64,000 nucleotides of DNA. It comes from a bacterium. GTDB taxonomy: Bacteria > Krumholzibacteriota > Krumholzibacteriia > LZORAL124-64-63. Of the stretch, positions 56,153-64,000 are shown piece by piece. The translations under genes were made by a program, and so were the position numbers. How positions within the stretch are numbered: position 1 is the stretch's first letter; the number at the start of each line of letters is the position of its first letter. The stretch covers positions 1 to 64,000 of the forward strand of contig JADJYS010000035.1 in assembly GCA_016719645.1 (NCBI GenBank), read 5' to 3'. Below the pieces are notes generated by a model. The model saw only the letters and a list, made by a program, of their open reading frames with translations, made no database searches and had not been told where the DNA came from.

Positions 56153-57022
56153 TTACTGCCGGGCGGTGAGGTAGGCCATGAGCTGGTAGGCCAGGCGCGC
56201 CGCCAGGAAATCCGGCCCGGGGTTGCGGGGGTCGGGCAGCAGCTCGACCACGTCGAAGCCGACGATGCGGTGGCGCTGCGCCACCGCGGCCAGGGTGCGG
56301 ACGACCTGCCGGTAGGCGAGGCCGCCGGGCTCGGGAGTGCCGGTCGACGGCATGATCCCGGGATCGAACACGTCCAGGTCGATGGTCACGTAGACCGGGC
56401 CGGACAGGCGGTCGACGACCGCCGGGATGAAGTCGTAGCCGTCGCCGATCTCGTGGGCGTAGAACGTGCGGTCGGGGCGGACCTTCGGCGCCTCGGCGGC
56501 GTCGAGGCTGCGGATGCCCACCTGCACGTAGTCGGCGACCTCGGCCGCGCGCGCCATGACGCAGGCGTGGTTGTTGGGCGAGCCCTCGTAGCTGTCGCGG
56601 GTGTCGCCGTGGGCGTCGAACTGCAGGACCGTCAGGCCGGGGAAGCGCGCCGCGTGGGCCTGGATCAGGCCGATGCTCACCGAGTGCTCGCCGCCGAGCC
56701 CGACCACGGTCAGCCCGCGGTCCAGCAGGTCGTCGGCCGCGGCGCGGACCTTCGCCACCATGCCCTCGGGCGGGCCGTCGTGCAGCACCGGCGCCATCGT
56801 GACGATGCCGGCGCGCCACGGCTCGCCGCCGGTCTCGATGTCGTACAGCTCCATGTTCGCCGACGCCGCGAGCAGGGCGTCGGGGCCGCGGTCGGCGCCC
56901 TTGCGCCACGTGGAGGTGCCGTCGTAGGGGATCGGGAGGACCGCAAAGCGGCAGCGGTCCGGAACGGGGCGTTCCGGGAGGCCCCCGAACGCCCCGGGAT
57001 CTTCATGCAGCGGCCACGTCAA
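56153..57022 (-). CDS. speB: Agmatinase (ureohydrolase family)
   Basis: A 289-residue enzyme with all manganese ligands: H113 (GGEHSVSIGL), D136, H138 and D140 (QFDAHGDTRDSYEG), and D215/D217 (TIDLDVFDPG). Members cut agmatine into putrescine and urea; with SpeA in the window, agmatinase is the best call, though arginase or guanidinobutyrase cannot be excluded. The apparent start is a TTG that overlaps the stop of the acidic microprotein (TTGA); no in-frame ATG exists before residue 57, so coupling to the upstream frame is likely. Confidence 0.88.
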   Translation of the reverse strand: MTWPLHEDPGAFGGLPERPVPDRCRFAVLPIPYDGTSTWRKGADRGPDALLAASANMELYDIETGGEPWRAGIVTMAPVLHDGPPEGMVAKVRAAADDLLDRGLTVVGLGGEHSVSIGLIQAHAARFPGLTVLQFDAHGDTRDSYEGSPNNHACVMARAAEVADYVQVGIRSLDAAEAPKVRPDRTFYAHEIGDGYDFIPAVVDRLSGPVYVTIDLDVFDPGIMPSTGTPEPGGLAYRQVVRTLAAVAQRHRIVGFDVVELLPDPRNPGPDFLAARLAYQLMAYLTARQ

Positions 57023-57165
57023 TTCTCGTCGTCTTCTTCCTCGATGTCGTCTTCTTCGAAGTCCTCATCGTCGTCGAAGTCGTCGTCCTCATCCAGGTCG
57101 TCGTCGTCTTCCAGGTCGTCGTCCTCGAACTCGATGGTCTCGTCGTCGTTCCAATCGTTCTTCAT
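57019..57165 (-). CDS. D/E-rich 48-residue microprotein heading the polyamine operon
   Basis: The ATG at 57165 follows GGGAGGG. Of 48 residues 34 are Asp or Glu and only one is Lys. Hydrophobic residues recur every five or six positions (F13, L18, L24, F30, F36, I41), a pattern that is unlikely in plain low complexity. The stop overlaps the TTG start of agmatinase. An in-frame ATG at 57315 with AGGAG nine bases upstream could give a 98-residue form with a basic first half. No family is recognised. Roles such as binding polyamines or Mn2+, or acting as a translational leader for agmatinase, are speculation. Confidence 0.6.
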   Translation of the reverse strand: MKNDWNDDETIEFEDDDLEDDDDLDEDDDFDDDEDFEEDDIEEEDDEN

Positions 57166-57422
57166 CGGGTCCCTCCCATCGCGCGGGGTGCGTCGGCTGT
57201 AGAACGGAACTTCTGACTCGGGTGACGGGCGGTCAGACCCGACACGCTTGCGTTTGATCAGGGGCCTGGCCTCGGGATCGCTCTCCCCGGGGTTGCGCCG
57301 GTGACGGTGCGGCATCGAAGCCCACTCCTGGTCGCTCGCGGCACGGCGCTGGACCGGCGCCGCGGCTGATGGTACGGGTCGGCGACGGCCCGGCTCGCAG
57401 CCGGGTCGCCGAATCGAGGGCC

Positions 57423-57453
57423 ATAATGTGACGGCACTCCACCGAAATGTCAA
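57423..57453 (-). promoter_or_regulatory. Candidate promoter of the polyamine operon
   Basis: On the minus strand TTGACA (57453-57448), 19 bases, then CATTAT (57428-57423). It lies about 110 bases before the ATG at 57315 and 260 before that at 57165, leaving a long leader. Confidence 0.4.
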
Positions 57454-57539
57454 GATGGAGGCCCGAATTTCGCTGGTGAAACATCTCGTTGTCATCACGC
57501 GTCTTACGCGATCGGCCGGCGATTCCCGCCACCCGGGGG

Positions 57540-57569
57540 TTGCCCCGCGGAGCGGACCGCGGCTAGGAT
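57540..57569 (+). promoter_or_regulatory. Candidate promoter of the second Tricorn-like gene
   Basis: TTGCCC (57540-57545), an 18-base spacer and TAGGAT (57564-57569), 65 bases before the ATG. Confidence 0.35.
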
Positions 57570-57634
57570 GCCCCGCTACCGGCGCCGGCGACCCCCGGCG
57601 GCCGGCGACCCCACGCCCTACCTGGAGGCGACCG

Positions 57635-60600
57635 ATGACTTCGAAGTTCGCGGCCGCGGCGGCTGTTCTGCTGCTCCTCGCATCCCCGACCGCCCGCGCG
57701 GCCGAGGTCTTCATGCCCCGCAGCCCGGCCCTCAGCCCCGACGGCGAGACGGTCGTCTTCGGCTTCCAGGGCGACCTGTGGCGCGTGCCGGCGCGGGGCG
57801 GCGAGGCGGTCCGCCTGACCGCCCACCAGGCCTACGACACGGCGCCGGTCTTCTCGCCCGACGGCCGCAGCCTGGCCTTCGCCTCCAACCGCTTCGGCGA
57901 CGACGACGTGTTCGTCATGCCCCTGGACGGGGGCCCGCCGACCCGCCTCACCTTCGCCGGCACCGGCGACGTGCCGCGCGCCTTCGCGCCCGACGGCCGC
58001 ACCGTCTACTTCACGTCGCGGCGCCTGTTCGACTACCCGATGTCGCCCCAGATCCACGCCGTGCCGGTGGCCGGCGGCCAGCCCGAGCGCCTGGTCGACG
58101 TGTTCGCCGACGAGGTCGCCACCGCCGACGGCCGCACCTTCGTCTACGCCGAGGGCAGCACCGGCGGCGGGCGCATGCGCTACCGCGGCACCTACCAGCG
58201 GGAGCTGTACTCCTGGACGCGCGGCGGCGACCCGGTCCGGCTCACCGACAACCGCGGCTACGACACCAACCCCCTGGTGGCCCCCGACGGCCGGATCTTC
58301 TGGCTGTCGGACCAGGACGCCGCGCTGACCGCCAACCTCTGGACCATGGACGCCGACGGCGGCGGCAAGCGCCAGCTGACCTTCTTCGAGGGGGACGGCG
58401 TGCGCGCGGCCTCGCTCGGCCTGGGGGGCCGCCGCCTGGTCCTGGAGCGCGGCTCCGACCTCTACGTGTTCGAACCCGGCGCCGGCGAGCCCCGCCGCCT
58501 CGCGATCAGCGTGGCCGCCGACCAGATCGAGAACCCGGTGGTCGTCGAGACCAAGACCGCCGACGCCGACGACCTCGCCGTCGCCGACGGCGGCGACGAG
58601 CTCGCGCTGGCGATCGCCGGCGAAACCGTCCTGCTGAACCGCGAGCAGGGCGGCCGCGCCGCGGTCGCGGTGCCCGGCCCCGCGCTCGAGCAGTCGCCCT
58701 CGTTCCGCCCCGGCAGCGCCGACACCCTGCTGCTGGTCAGCGACCGCGACGGCGAGGACGCCGTCTACCTGCTGGTCTCCGGCGACCCCGGGGAGCCGCT
58801 GCTGCGCAAGGCCCGCCGCCACGAACTGGTGCGCCTGACCGGCGGCGACGTGCCCTGCGGCCGCCCCGCCTGGTCCCCCGACGGCCGCCGCATCGCCTAC
58901 GTGCGCGGCCTCGGCGACCTGCACGTCATGAAGGCGGACGGGTCCGGCGACGAGACGCTCGTCCGCCACTGGGACCTGGACTCCTTCGCCTGGTCGCCCG
59001 ACGGCCGCTGGCTCGCCTTCGGCCGCGCCGACCGCGACTTCAACACCGACATCTGGCTGGTCCCCGCCGACGGGGGCGAGGCCGTGAACGTCACCCGCCA
59101 CCCCGCCTACGACGAGAACCCGGTCTGGTCGCCGGACGGCCGCCGGCTCTACTGGTCCACCACGCGCCACGCCCACGACCCCGGCGACCGCGACCACGAC
59201 GTCTACGCGCTCTACCTCACGCTCGCCGACCACGAGCGCACGCGCGAGGAGTGGGAGATCGAGCAGAAGTCGCGGGACGAGAAGAAGAAGGACGACGGCA
59301 AGGAGAAGGACGGCGACAAGGACAAGGAAAAGGACAAAGAGAAGGACAAGGACAAGGAGAAGGTCGTCGTCGCCGTCGACTTCCAGGACATCCACCTGCG
59401 CGGCCGCCGCCTCACGAACCTGCCGGACGACGAGCGGCCCGTGGCCGCCGGGCCCCACGGCGACCGCGTCTACTTCCTGGCGCAGCGGGGAGAGGAGAGC
59501 GACCTCTGGTCGGTGGACCGCTTCGGCGAGGACCGCAAGGCCGTGACCGAGGGCGGCGCCGCTCCCCGCCGCCCGCACCTGGACCCCAAGGGCAAGACCT
59601 TCACCTACCTCAAGGGCGGCAAGCCGGCCACGACGCCGGCCGAGGGCGGCAAGACCGAGACCGTGAGCTTCACCGCACGCCTGACGATCGACCGCCCGGC
59701 CGTGCGGCTGCGCGTGATGGACGAGGCCTGGCGCACCCTGCGCGACCGCTTCTACGATCCCGACATGCACGGCGTCGACTGGCCCGGCCTGCGCGGCAAG
59801 TACGCCGCCTGGGTGAAGGGCGTGGCCCACGACACCGACTTCGGCGACGTCATGAACCTCATGCTCGGCGAGCTGAACGCCAGCCACATGGGCTACCGGC
59901 CGGGCTGGGAGCCGATCGGCAACTACGGCGACGACGGCTGCCTCGGCCTGGTGTTCGACCCCGCCCACGACGGCGAAGGCCTGAAGGTGTCCCGCGTCCT
60001 GCGCCAGGGTCCTTGCGACCGCGAGCGCTCCCGCCTGCAGCCGGGCGACCTGCTGCTGTCGGTCGGGGGCCGGCCCGTCGGCCGCGACGCCGCCCTGGAG
60101 GCGGCCCTGGAGAACGCCGCCGGCATCCCGCTGTGGATCGAGGCGCGGCGCGGCAAGGAGCGCCTTGAGTTCGAGGTCGTGCCCCAGAAGTGGGCCGACG
60201 AGCGCCAGCTGCAGTACCTCGAGACCGAGCGCGAGCGGCGCGCCCGCGCCGAGCAGCGCAGCGGCGGCCGCGTCGGCTACGTGCACATCCAGGGCATGGG
60301 CCTCGGCGAGGTCGAGCGCTTCCAGCAGGACCTGTTCGCCGCCGCCGACGGCAAGGAGGCGCTGGTCATCGACGTGCGCGACAACGGCGGCGGCTGGACC
60401 ACCGACCTGCTGCTGACGATCCTGACGCAGCCGGTGCACGCCTTCACGATCAGCCGCGACGGCGAGGTCGGCTACCCGCAGACCGAGCGCCAGACCTTCA
60501 CCCGCTGGTCGAAGCCGGTGGCCGTGATCTGCAACGAGGGCAGCTACTCCAACGCCGAGATCTTCAGCCACGCGATGCAGACCATCGGCCGCGGCCCCGT

Positions 60601-60910
60601 GGTCGGCGCCGAGACCGGCGGCAACGTCATCTCCACCGGCGCCTTCGGCAACCGCTACCGCGGCTTCGTGCGCCTGCCCTTCCGCGGCTGGTGGATCTGG
60701 GGCGACGAGGTCCACGCCGGGCGCAACGGCCGCCCCCAGGAGGCCAAGCGCGACGGCGCCGGCTGCGTGCCCGACGTGCCGGTCGCGCTGACCCCGGCCG
60801 ACCGCCTGCACCGCCGCGACCCGCAGCTCGACCGCGCCGTGGACCTGATGATCGAAGCGGCCGACGCCGAGCGCCGCAAGCCGCAACCGGCGCCCCGCGC
60901 CGAAGGTTGA
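57635..60910 (+). CDS. Tricorn-like secreted S41 protease (second copy)
   Basis: A 1,091-residue protein with GGAGG at 57624-57628 and a signal peptide (FAAAAAVLLLLASPTARAA). PD40-type repeats fill residues 30-530 (SPALSPDGETVVFGFQGD, YDTAPVFSPDGRSLAFASN, AYDENPVWSPDGRRLYW). A linker of almost only K, D and E lies near residues 548-575. A PDZ-like region (LQPGDLLLSVGGRPVG) and the S41 core follow, with the candidate nucleophile in CNEGSYSNAEIF (S970 or S972) and GAETGGNVISTG. It is a paralogue of the copy at 37883-41137 with the same domain order. It probably degrades peptides in the periplasm or outside. The thioesterase gene follows 56 bases later. Confidence 0.9.
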   Translation: MTSKFAAAAAVLLLLASPTARAAEVFMPRSPALSPDGETVVFGFQGDLWRVPARGGEAVRLTAHQAYDTAPVFSPDGRSLAFASNRFGDDDVFVMPLDGGPPTRLTFAGTGDVPRAFAPDGRTVYFTSRRLFDYPMSPQIHAVPVAGGQPERLVDVFADEVATADGRTFVYAEGSTGGGRMRYRGTYQRELYSWTRGGDPVRLTDNRGYDTNPLVAPDGRIFWLSDQDAALTANLWTMDADGGGKRQLTFFEGDGVRAASLGLGGRRLVLERGSDLYVFEPGAGEPRRLAISVAADQIENPVVVETKTADADDLAVADGGDELALAIAGETVLLNREQGGRAAVAVPGPALEQSPSFRPGSADTLLLVSDRDGEDAVYLLVSGDPGEPLLRKARRHELVRLTGGDVPCGRPAWSPDGRRIAYVRGLGDLHVMKADGSGDETLVRHWDLDSFAWSPDGRWLAFGRADRDFNTDIWLVPADGGEAVNVTRHPAYDENPVWSPDGRRLYWSTTRHAHDPGDRDHDVYALYLTLADHERTREEWEIEQKSRDEKKKDDGKEKDGDKDKEKDKEKDKDKEKVVVAVDFQDIHLRGRRLTNLPDDERPVAAGPHGDRVYFLAQRGEESDLWSVDRFGEDRKAVTEGGAAPRRPHLDPKGKTFTYLKGGKPATTPAEGGKTETVSFTARLTIDRPAVRLRVMDEAWRTLRDRFYDPDMHGVDWPGLRGKYAAWVKGVAHDTDFGDVMNLMLGELNASHMGYRPGWEPIGNYGDDGCLGLVFDPAHDGEGLKVSRVLRQGPCDRERSRLQPGDLLLSVGGRPVGRDAALEAALENAAGIPLWIEARRGKERLEFEVVPQKWADERQLQYLETERERRARAEQRSGGRVGYVHIQGMGLGEVERFQQDLFAAADGKEALVIDVRDNGGGWTTDLLLTILTQPVHAFTISRDGEVGYPQTERQTFTRWSKPVAVICNEGSYSNAEIFSHAMQTIGRGPVVGAETGGNVISTGAFGNRYRGFVRLPFRGWWIWGDEVHAGRNGRPQEAKRDGAGCVPDVPVALTPADRLHRRDPQLDRAVDLMIEAADAERRKPQPAPRAEG

Positions 60911-60966
60911 TCCCACCGCGGCGGCGCCGGCCCGCGCCGGCGCCGCCGCGACCAGGAAGGAGGCCC

Positions 60967-61356
60967 ATGGACCAGCCCCGCCGCGAACCCGCCATCCGCG
61001 TGCTGATGATGCCGCGCGACACCAACGCCCACGGCACCATCTTCGGCGGCGTCATCCTCAGCCACATCGACCAGGCCGGCGCCGTGGCCGCCCACCGCCA
61101 CGGCTGCCGCCGCGTGGTGACCGTCGCCATGGAGAAGGTCGTCTTCCACGCCCCGGTGCAGGTCGGCGACCTCGTGAGCTTCTACACCGAGGTCGAGCGC
61201 ACCGGCCGCACCTCCATCACCATCCGCGTCGAGGTCTCGGCCGAGCGGCGCGACGGCGAGGCGGTCAAGGTGACCGGCGCCGACGTGACGTATGTCAACA
61301 TCGGCGCCGACGGCGCTCCGGCGCCGTTCCTGGATCCTTCTTCATCGACCGCGTGA
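60967..61356 (+). CDS. Acyl-CoA thioesterase, YciA-like hotdog fold
   Basis: A 129-residue hotdog-fold protein with GGAGG just upstream. Family motifs are MMPRDTNAHGTIFGGVIL, HIDQAGAVAAHRH and VVFHAPVQVGDLVSFYTE; the Asn-x-x-Gly and Asp residues match the YciA/BACH active site. It hydrolyses acyl-CoA esters in the cytoplasm. It ends with a strong bidirectional hairpin. Confidence 0.9.
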   Translation: MDQPRREPAIRVLMMPRDTNAHGTIFGGVILSHIDQAGAVAAHRHGCRRVVTVAMEKVVFHAPVQVGDLVSFYTEVERTGRTSITIRVEVSAERRDGEAVKVTGADVTYVNIGADGAPAPFLDPSSSTA

Positions 61357-61396
61357 GCGGGAGCGAGGGAGCCGGCGCCGCGCGCGCGACCGATGA

Positions 61397-61430
61397 AGAA
61401 GGGCCCGGAACTCGCGTTCCGGGCCCTTCT
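61397..61430. terminator. Bidirectional terminator between thioesterase and Omp28-like genes
   Basis: AGAAGGGCCCGGAAC (61397-61411), loop TCGC, GTTCCGGGCCCTTCT (61416-61430): a perfect 15-bp stem. The TCGC loop equals that of the terminator at 31066-31107. Confidence 0.8.
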
Positions 61431-61452
61431 CGTCGGTGCGTGATGACGGAGG

Positions 61453-63390
61453 TCACTTCACGAGCATCGCCCGCCGGGTCGCGGTCTCGCCGCCGGCTTC
61501 GATGCGGAACACGTACGTGCCCGAGGCCGAGTTGCGGCCCGCACCGTCGCGGCCGTCCCAGATCAGGGTGTGGGGGCCGGCCGGGCGCTGCTCGTCGAGC
61601 AGCGTGGCCACGAGCTTGCCCTCGAGGTCGTGCACCGTGACGCGGACGCGCTGCGTCGCGGGCAGGGCGAACGAGATCGAGGTGGAGGGGTTGAACGGGT
61701 TGGGGCGCACCGGCGCCGCGGTCAGGCGGGCCGGGAGGGTGTCGTCGCCGACGGCCACGTCGTAGGTCAGCGCGGACAGGAAGCCGGTCGTCGCGTTGTG
61801 GACCTTCCAGCTGTCGTTGTCCTGCACGTAGACCGTCGCGCGCAGCTTGGCGTAGACCCACTCGATCGCGTCGAGGGGGCACGGCACCACGTAGTGGTAG
61901 ACGCCGGGCGCCGGCGGCACTTCCAGGCCGTCGGTGCTCGGGTACATGTAGCGGAACGCCTGGTCGTGGTAGCTCTCGCCGTTGGCGCCGGCGTAGAAGA
62001 CGTCGTCCTCGGTGATGGCCACGCGCAGCCGCAGGTCGGCTTCCGGCGGCAGCGGCTCGTCCACCGTGACGGTGACCGACAGCTCCTGGGCGGCGTCGTT
62101 CCAGGCCTGCACGATGGTCAGCGGGCTGTGGTAGGGCTTGCGCGCCTCGAAGAGATCCTCGTAGCCGGACCCGTCCGAGCCGGCGTCGACCACGGCGTCG
62201 AGCCACAGGTGCGGCGCGTAGTCGGCGCCGATCCCGTTGGCCAGGAAGGCGCTCTGCTCGGTGTTGGCGTTGTAGATCCCGTCGGTGCCCGGCCACCAGA
62301 CGTGGATGCGGATGCAGGCCACGTCGTCCCCCTGCCTCGGCAGGTAGGTGTCGAGGGCCACGTTCGCCTGGACGCAGGGGTCGCAGCCGGCGTTGGTGTT
62401 CAGCATCCCCAGCGGGGTGTGCGGCCCGGTGTAGGTGTCGTTGATGGCGGAGCCGGCGTTGTTCCCCGGGACGAGGTCGTCGGGGGACACGACCTCGGCC
62501 TGCAGGCGGTAGTACTTCCCGGGCGACAGCGTGAGCGCCGCGAAGTCGACGACGGTCTCGTCGTTCATGGCCAGGCCCGTGACGTTCACGGTCTCCTGGG
62601 AGTGCGGCAGGTCGTTCTCGGTGACCGTGAGGACGACCGCGAAGTCCTCGGTGCTGCGGCCCATGTTCGCGACGGTCACCTGGGGCGCCGGCGTGTCCGC
62701 GGCGTCGAACTGCAGCAGGTCGGGCGTGACGGAGGTCAGCGCCAGGTCGTGCAGCGGCGGCTCGTAGATCCGCAGGTCGTCGACGTACCAGTTGTCGGCG
62801 TCGCTGCCCACGTAGCGCAGGGCGACGTAGACGACGGGCTGGCCCGCGAAGGCCGACAGGTTGACCCGCGCCGGCTGGGCGCCGAAGGCGCTCTCGTTGA
62901 TCTCGTGGTTCGACGGGGTCCAGTCCACCAGCGGCATGAACTGGGCCGGGTCGGTCTGGCTGGTGGTGCTGACCATGATGTAGTGGTGCTCGCCGTAGTC
63001 GCCCCAGTAGGGCGAAGCCTCGTAGAATTCCAGCTTCGGGTTGGTCAGCGCCGAGAAGTCGAGAGCGGGCGTGACCAGCCACTCGTTCTGCGTGATGCTG
63101 GCCGGGCCGTAGCGCTGGTAGGCGCACGCCACGCCGGTGTTGTGCGACGCGGTGCTGCGCGCCCAGGTGTAGGACGTGCTCAGGTGCAGGCGGGCCCAGC
63201 CCGTGGGCGGGAAGGTCGCGGCCTCGAAGCCCTGCACCAGGATGTTGTCGTCCCGGGTCGCCGGGGCCGGCGGCGCCGTTCTGCCCAGGCTCAGGTCCGG
63301 GTTCTCCAGGTAGTCTTTGGCGGCCAGAGGCGCCGTCAACAGCAGCAAGGCACACACTGCGAGCAGCAGACGTCGTACGACGAGTCGCAT
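61453..63390 (-). CDS. Secreted adhesin-like protein with thioredoxin-like (Omp28) domain and FlgD tail
   Basis: A 645-residue protein from the ATG at 63390, which opens a signal peptide (RRLLLAVCALLLLTAPLAA); an earlier ATG at 63447 adds a poor leader. Residues about 45-210 resemble the cleaved-adhesin or choice-of-anchor-J type (QGFEAATFPPTGWARL, NEWLVTPALDFSALTNPKLE). A CARDB-like part follows, then a thioredoxin-like region with CDPC (GMLNTNAGCDPCVQANVAL, CIRIHVWWPGTDG) as in Omp28-related proteins. The FlgD Ig-like tail runs from RPNPFNPSTS to ATRRAMLVK. The role may be surface binding or redox work on secreted proteins; this is inferred from domains. Confidence 0.7.
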   Translation of the reverse strand: MRLVVRRLLLAVCALLLLTAPLAAKDYLENPDLSLGRTAPPAPATRDDNILVQGFEAATFPPTGWARLHLSTSYTWARSTASHNTGVACAYQRYGPASITQNEWLVTPALDFSALTNPKLEFYEASPYWGDYGEHHYIMVSTTSQTDPAQFMPLVDWTPSNHEINESAFGAQPARVNLSAFAGQPVVYVALRYVGSDADNWYVDDLRIYEPPLHDLALTSVTPDLLQFDAADTPAPQVTVANMGRSTEDFAVVLTVTENDLPHSQETVNVTGLAMNDETVVDFAALTLSPGKYYRLQAEVVSPDDLVPGNNAGSAINDTYTGPHTPLGMLNTNAGCDPCVQANVALDTYLPRQGDDVACIRIHVWWPGTDGIYNANTEQSAFLANGIGADYAPHLWLDAVVDAGSDGSGYEDLFEARKPYHSPLTIVQAWNDAAQELSVTVTVDEPLPPEADLRLRVAITEDDVFYAGANGESYHDQAFRYMYPSTDGLEVPPAPGVYHYVVPCPLDAIEWVYAKLRATVYVQDNDSWKVHNATTGFLSALTYDVAVGDDTLPARLTAAPVRPNPFNPSTSISFALPATQRVRVTVHDLEGKLVATLLDEQRPAGPHTLIWDGRDGAGRNSASGTYVFRIEAGGETATRRAMLVK

Positions 63391-63538
63391 CAGGGGACCC
63401 CCCGGGATGAGGATGGCGGTCAGGTGCTTCAGGAGATGGGCGAGCATCTCGCAGTTGGCGCAAACACCCTACGATGATGGAGTATATTCAAATCGACACC
63501 TATTTGACAAGACGGCAGATCGCTGGCAGCGTGGTCCC

Positions 63539-64000
63539 ATGATGAATCAAGACAACGAATTCGGTGGGGATTTCTACGCCGACCCGCTCGTCTACGACAT
63601 CCTGGCCTCTCCCGGCACGGCGGAGGAACTCGATGTCCTGGAATCGGTTGTCGCGGTGTGGGGCGCGCCGGCCGCCGACCGGCGCCTGTGGCTGGAGCCC
63701 GCCTGCGGCACCGGGCGCTGCCTGCGGGAGTGGGCGGCCCGGGGCCGCCGGGCCGTCGGTTTCGACATCAGCGCCGCGATGGTGGCCGACGCCCGCCGCC
63801 GCCTGCGCCGCCGCGGCCTGGCCGACCGGGCCGCGGTGCTGCTGGCCGACATGGCCGACTGCGGAGACCTGCTGCCGCCGGGCTCGGTCGACGTCGCCTA
63901 CCTGCCCGACAATTCCTTCCGCCACCTGCCCGACGACCGCGCGGCGCTGTCCCACCTCGACGGGATGGCGCGCCTGCTGAAGCCCGACGGCCTCTACGTC
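63539..64000 (+). CDS. Class I SAM-dependent methyltransferase, cut by the window end
   Basis: The frame starts with ATG at 63539 or 63542 and stays open to the window end, giving at least 154 residues. SAM-binding motif I is LEPACGTGRCLREWA, followed by AVGFDISAAMVADARRRL and a motif II region SVDVAYLPDNSFRHLPDD. The substrate cannot be told from this part. It is divergent from the Omp28-like gene across about 150 bases. Confidence 0.8.
   Translation, partial: MMNQDNEFGGDFYADPLVYDILASPGTAEELDVLESVVAVWGAPAADRRLWLEPACGTGRCLREWAARGRRAVGFDISAAMVADARRRLRRRGLADRAAVLLADMADCGDLLPPGSVDVAYLPDNSFRHLPDDRAALSHLDGMARLLKPDGLYV

Larger units (their letters stand above)
57166..57634. other. Divergent control region of the polyamine operon and the second Tricorn-like gene
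   Basis: Apart from the possible N-terminal extension of the acidic protein (to 57315) no gene is seen. The two candidate promoters listed at 57423-57453 (minus) and 57540-57569 (plus) lie here. Confidence 0.5.

Noticed and set aside
57563..60916. 1,117-codon open frame on the minus strand
   Set aside because: Antisense to the second Tricorn-like protease and composed of valine/alanine/histidine-rich shadow sequence.

Overview
The window is high-GC Gram-negative DNA. Outer-membrane biogenesis genes (TamA/BamA-like, TamB), a TonB-dependent receptor and two RND permeases with a lipoprotein adaptor show a two-membrane cell. Five secreted proteins end in an FlgD-type Ig-like tail (core PNPFNP, last residues like MTLLK, VLVR, MLVK). 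That tail, two Tricorn-like S41 proteases and a Fibrobacter-paralogous (FISUMP) domain protein point to the FCB side of the tree, for example candidate phyla such as Krumholzibacteriota or Eisenbacteria. The phylum is an inference; no rRNA or marker gene is present. I see no tRNA, rRNA, CRISPR array, transposase or prophage gene.

Layout. 1-4183: two genes (MBL-fold hydrolase; secreted beta-propeller-like protein with FlgD tail) cut by many frameshifts, most likely poor sequence at a contig end. 4772-6841: secreted M60-like metalloprotease whose last third drifts to lower-GC codon use. 6932-8916: lower-GC island with two HNH restriction-type enzymes, the first resembling phosphorothioate-DNA-dependent (ScoMcrA-like) enzymes. 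9247-15550: tamA-tamB pair. 15740-17388: hipBA toxin-antitoxin module with AT-rich operator-like palindromes. 17655-20469: a clear c-di-AMP (ydaO-type) riboswitch in front of a KimA-type potassium importer, then a small membrane protein. 20486-26373: frameshifted TonB-dependent receptor, FISUMP protein, M16 peptidase. 26557-31042: membrane-fused aminopropyltransferase-like protein and arginine decarboxylase SpeA. 31132-37811: subtilase, YejM-like membrane sulfatase-fold protein, PepF-like M3 peptidase. 37883-48444 (minus): operon of RND adaptor, two RND permeases and a Tricorn-like protease. 48691-53604: HNH protein, secreted lipase-like hydrolase, CPBP protease, coiled-coil periplasmic protein. 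53669-57165 (minus): five-gene operon of D/E-rich microprotein, agmatinase, deoxyhypusine-synthase homologue, kinase-like protein and RluA pseudouridine synthase. 57635-61356: second Tricorn-like protease and an acyl-CoA thioesterase. 61453-63390: Omp28-like secreted protein. 63539-end: start of a methyltransferase.

How the genes connect. SpeA (arginine to agmatine) and agmatinase (agmatine to putrescine plus urea) form a polyamine route, extended by the DHS homologue and perhaps the aminopropyltransferase-like protein, in two separate loci. Many genes encode exported proteolysis (M60, M16, S8, M3, two S41 Tricorn-like, CPBP), which fits a protein-degrading lifestyle. Potassium uptake looks to be under c-di-AMP control. 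Convergent gene pairs are separated by long, nearly symmetrical GC-rich hairpins that can terminate both strands.

The most interesting signals are the riboswitch-KimA unit, the polyamine operon headed by a 48-residue protein with 34 acidic residues, the phosphorothioate-sensing-type HNH enzyme in its lower-GC island, and the RND/Tricorn operon.
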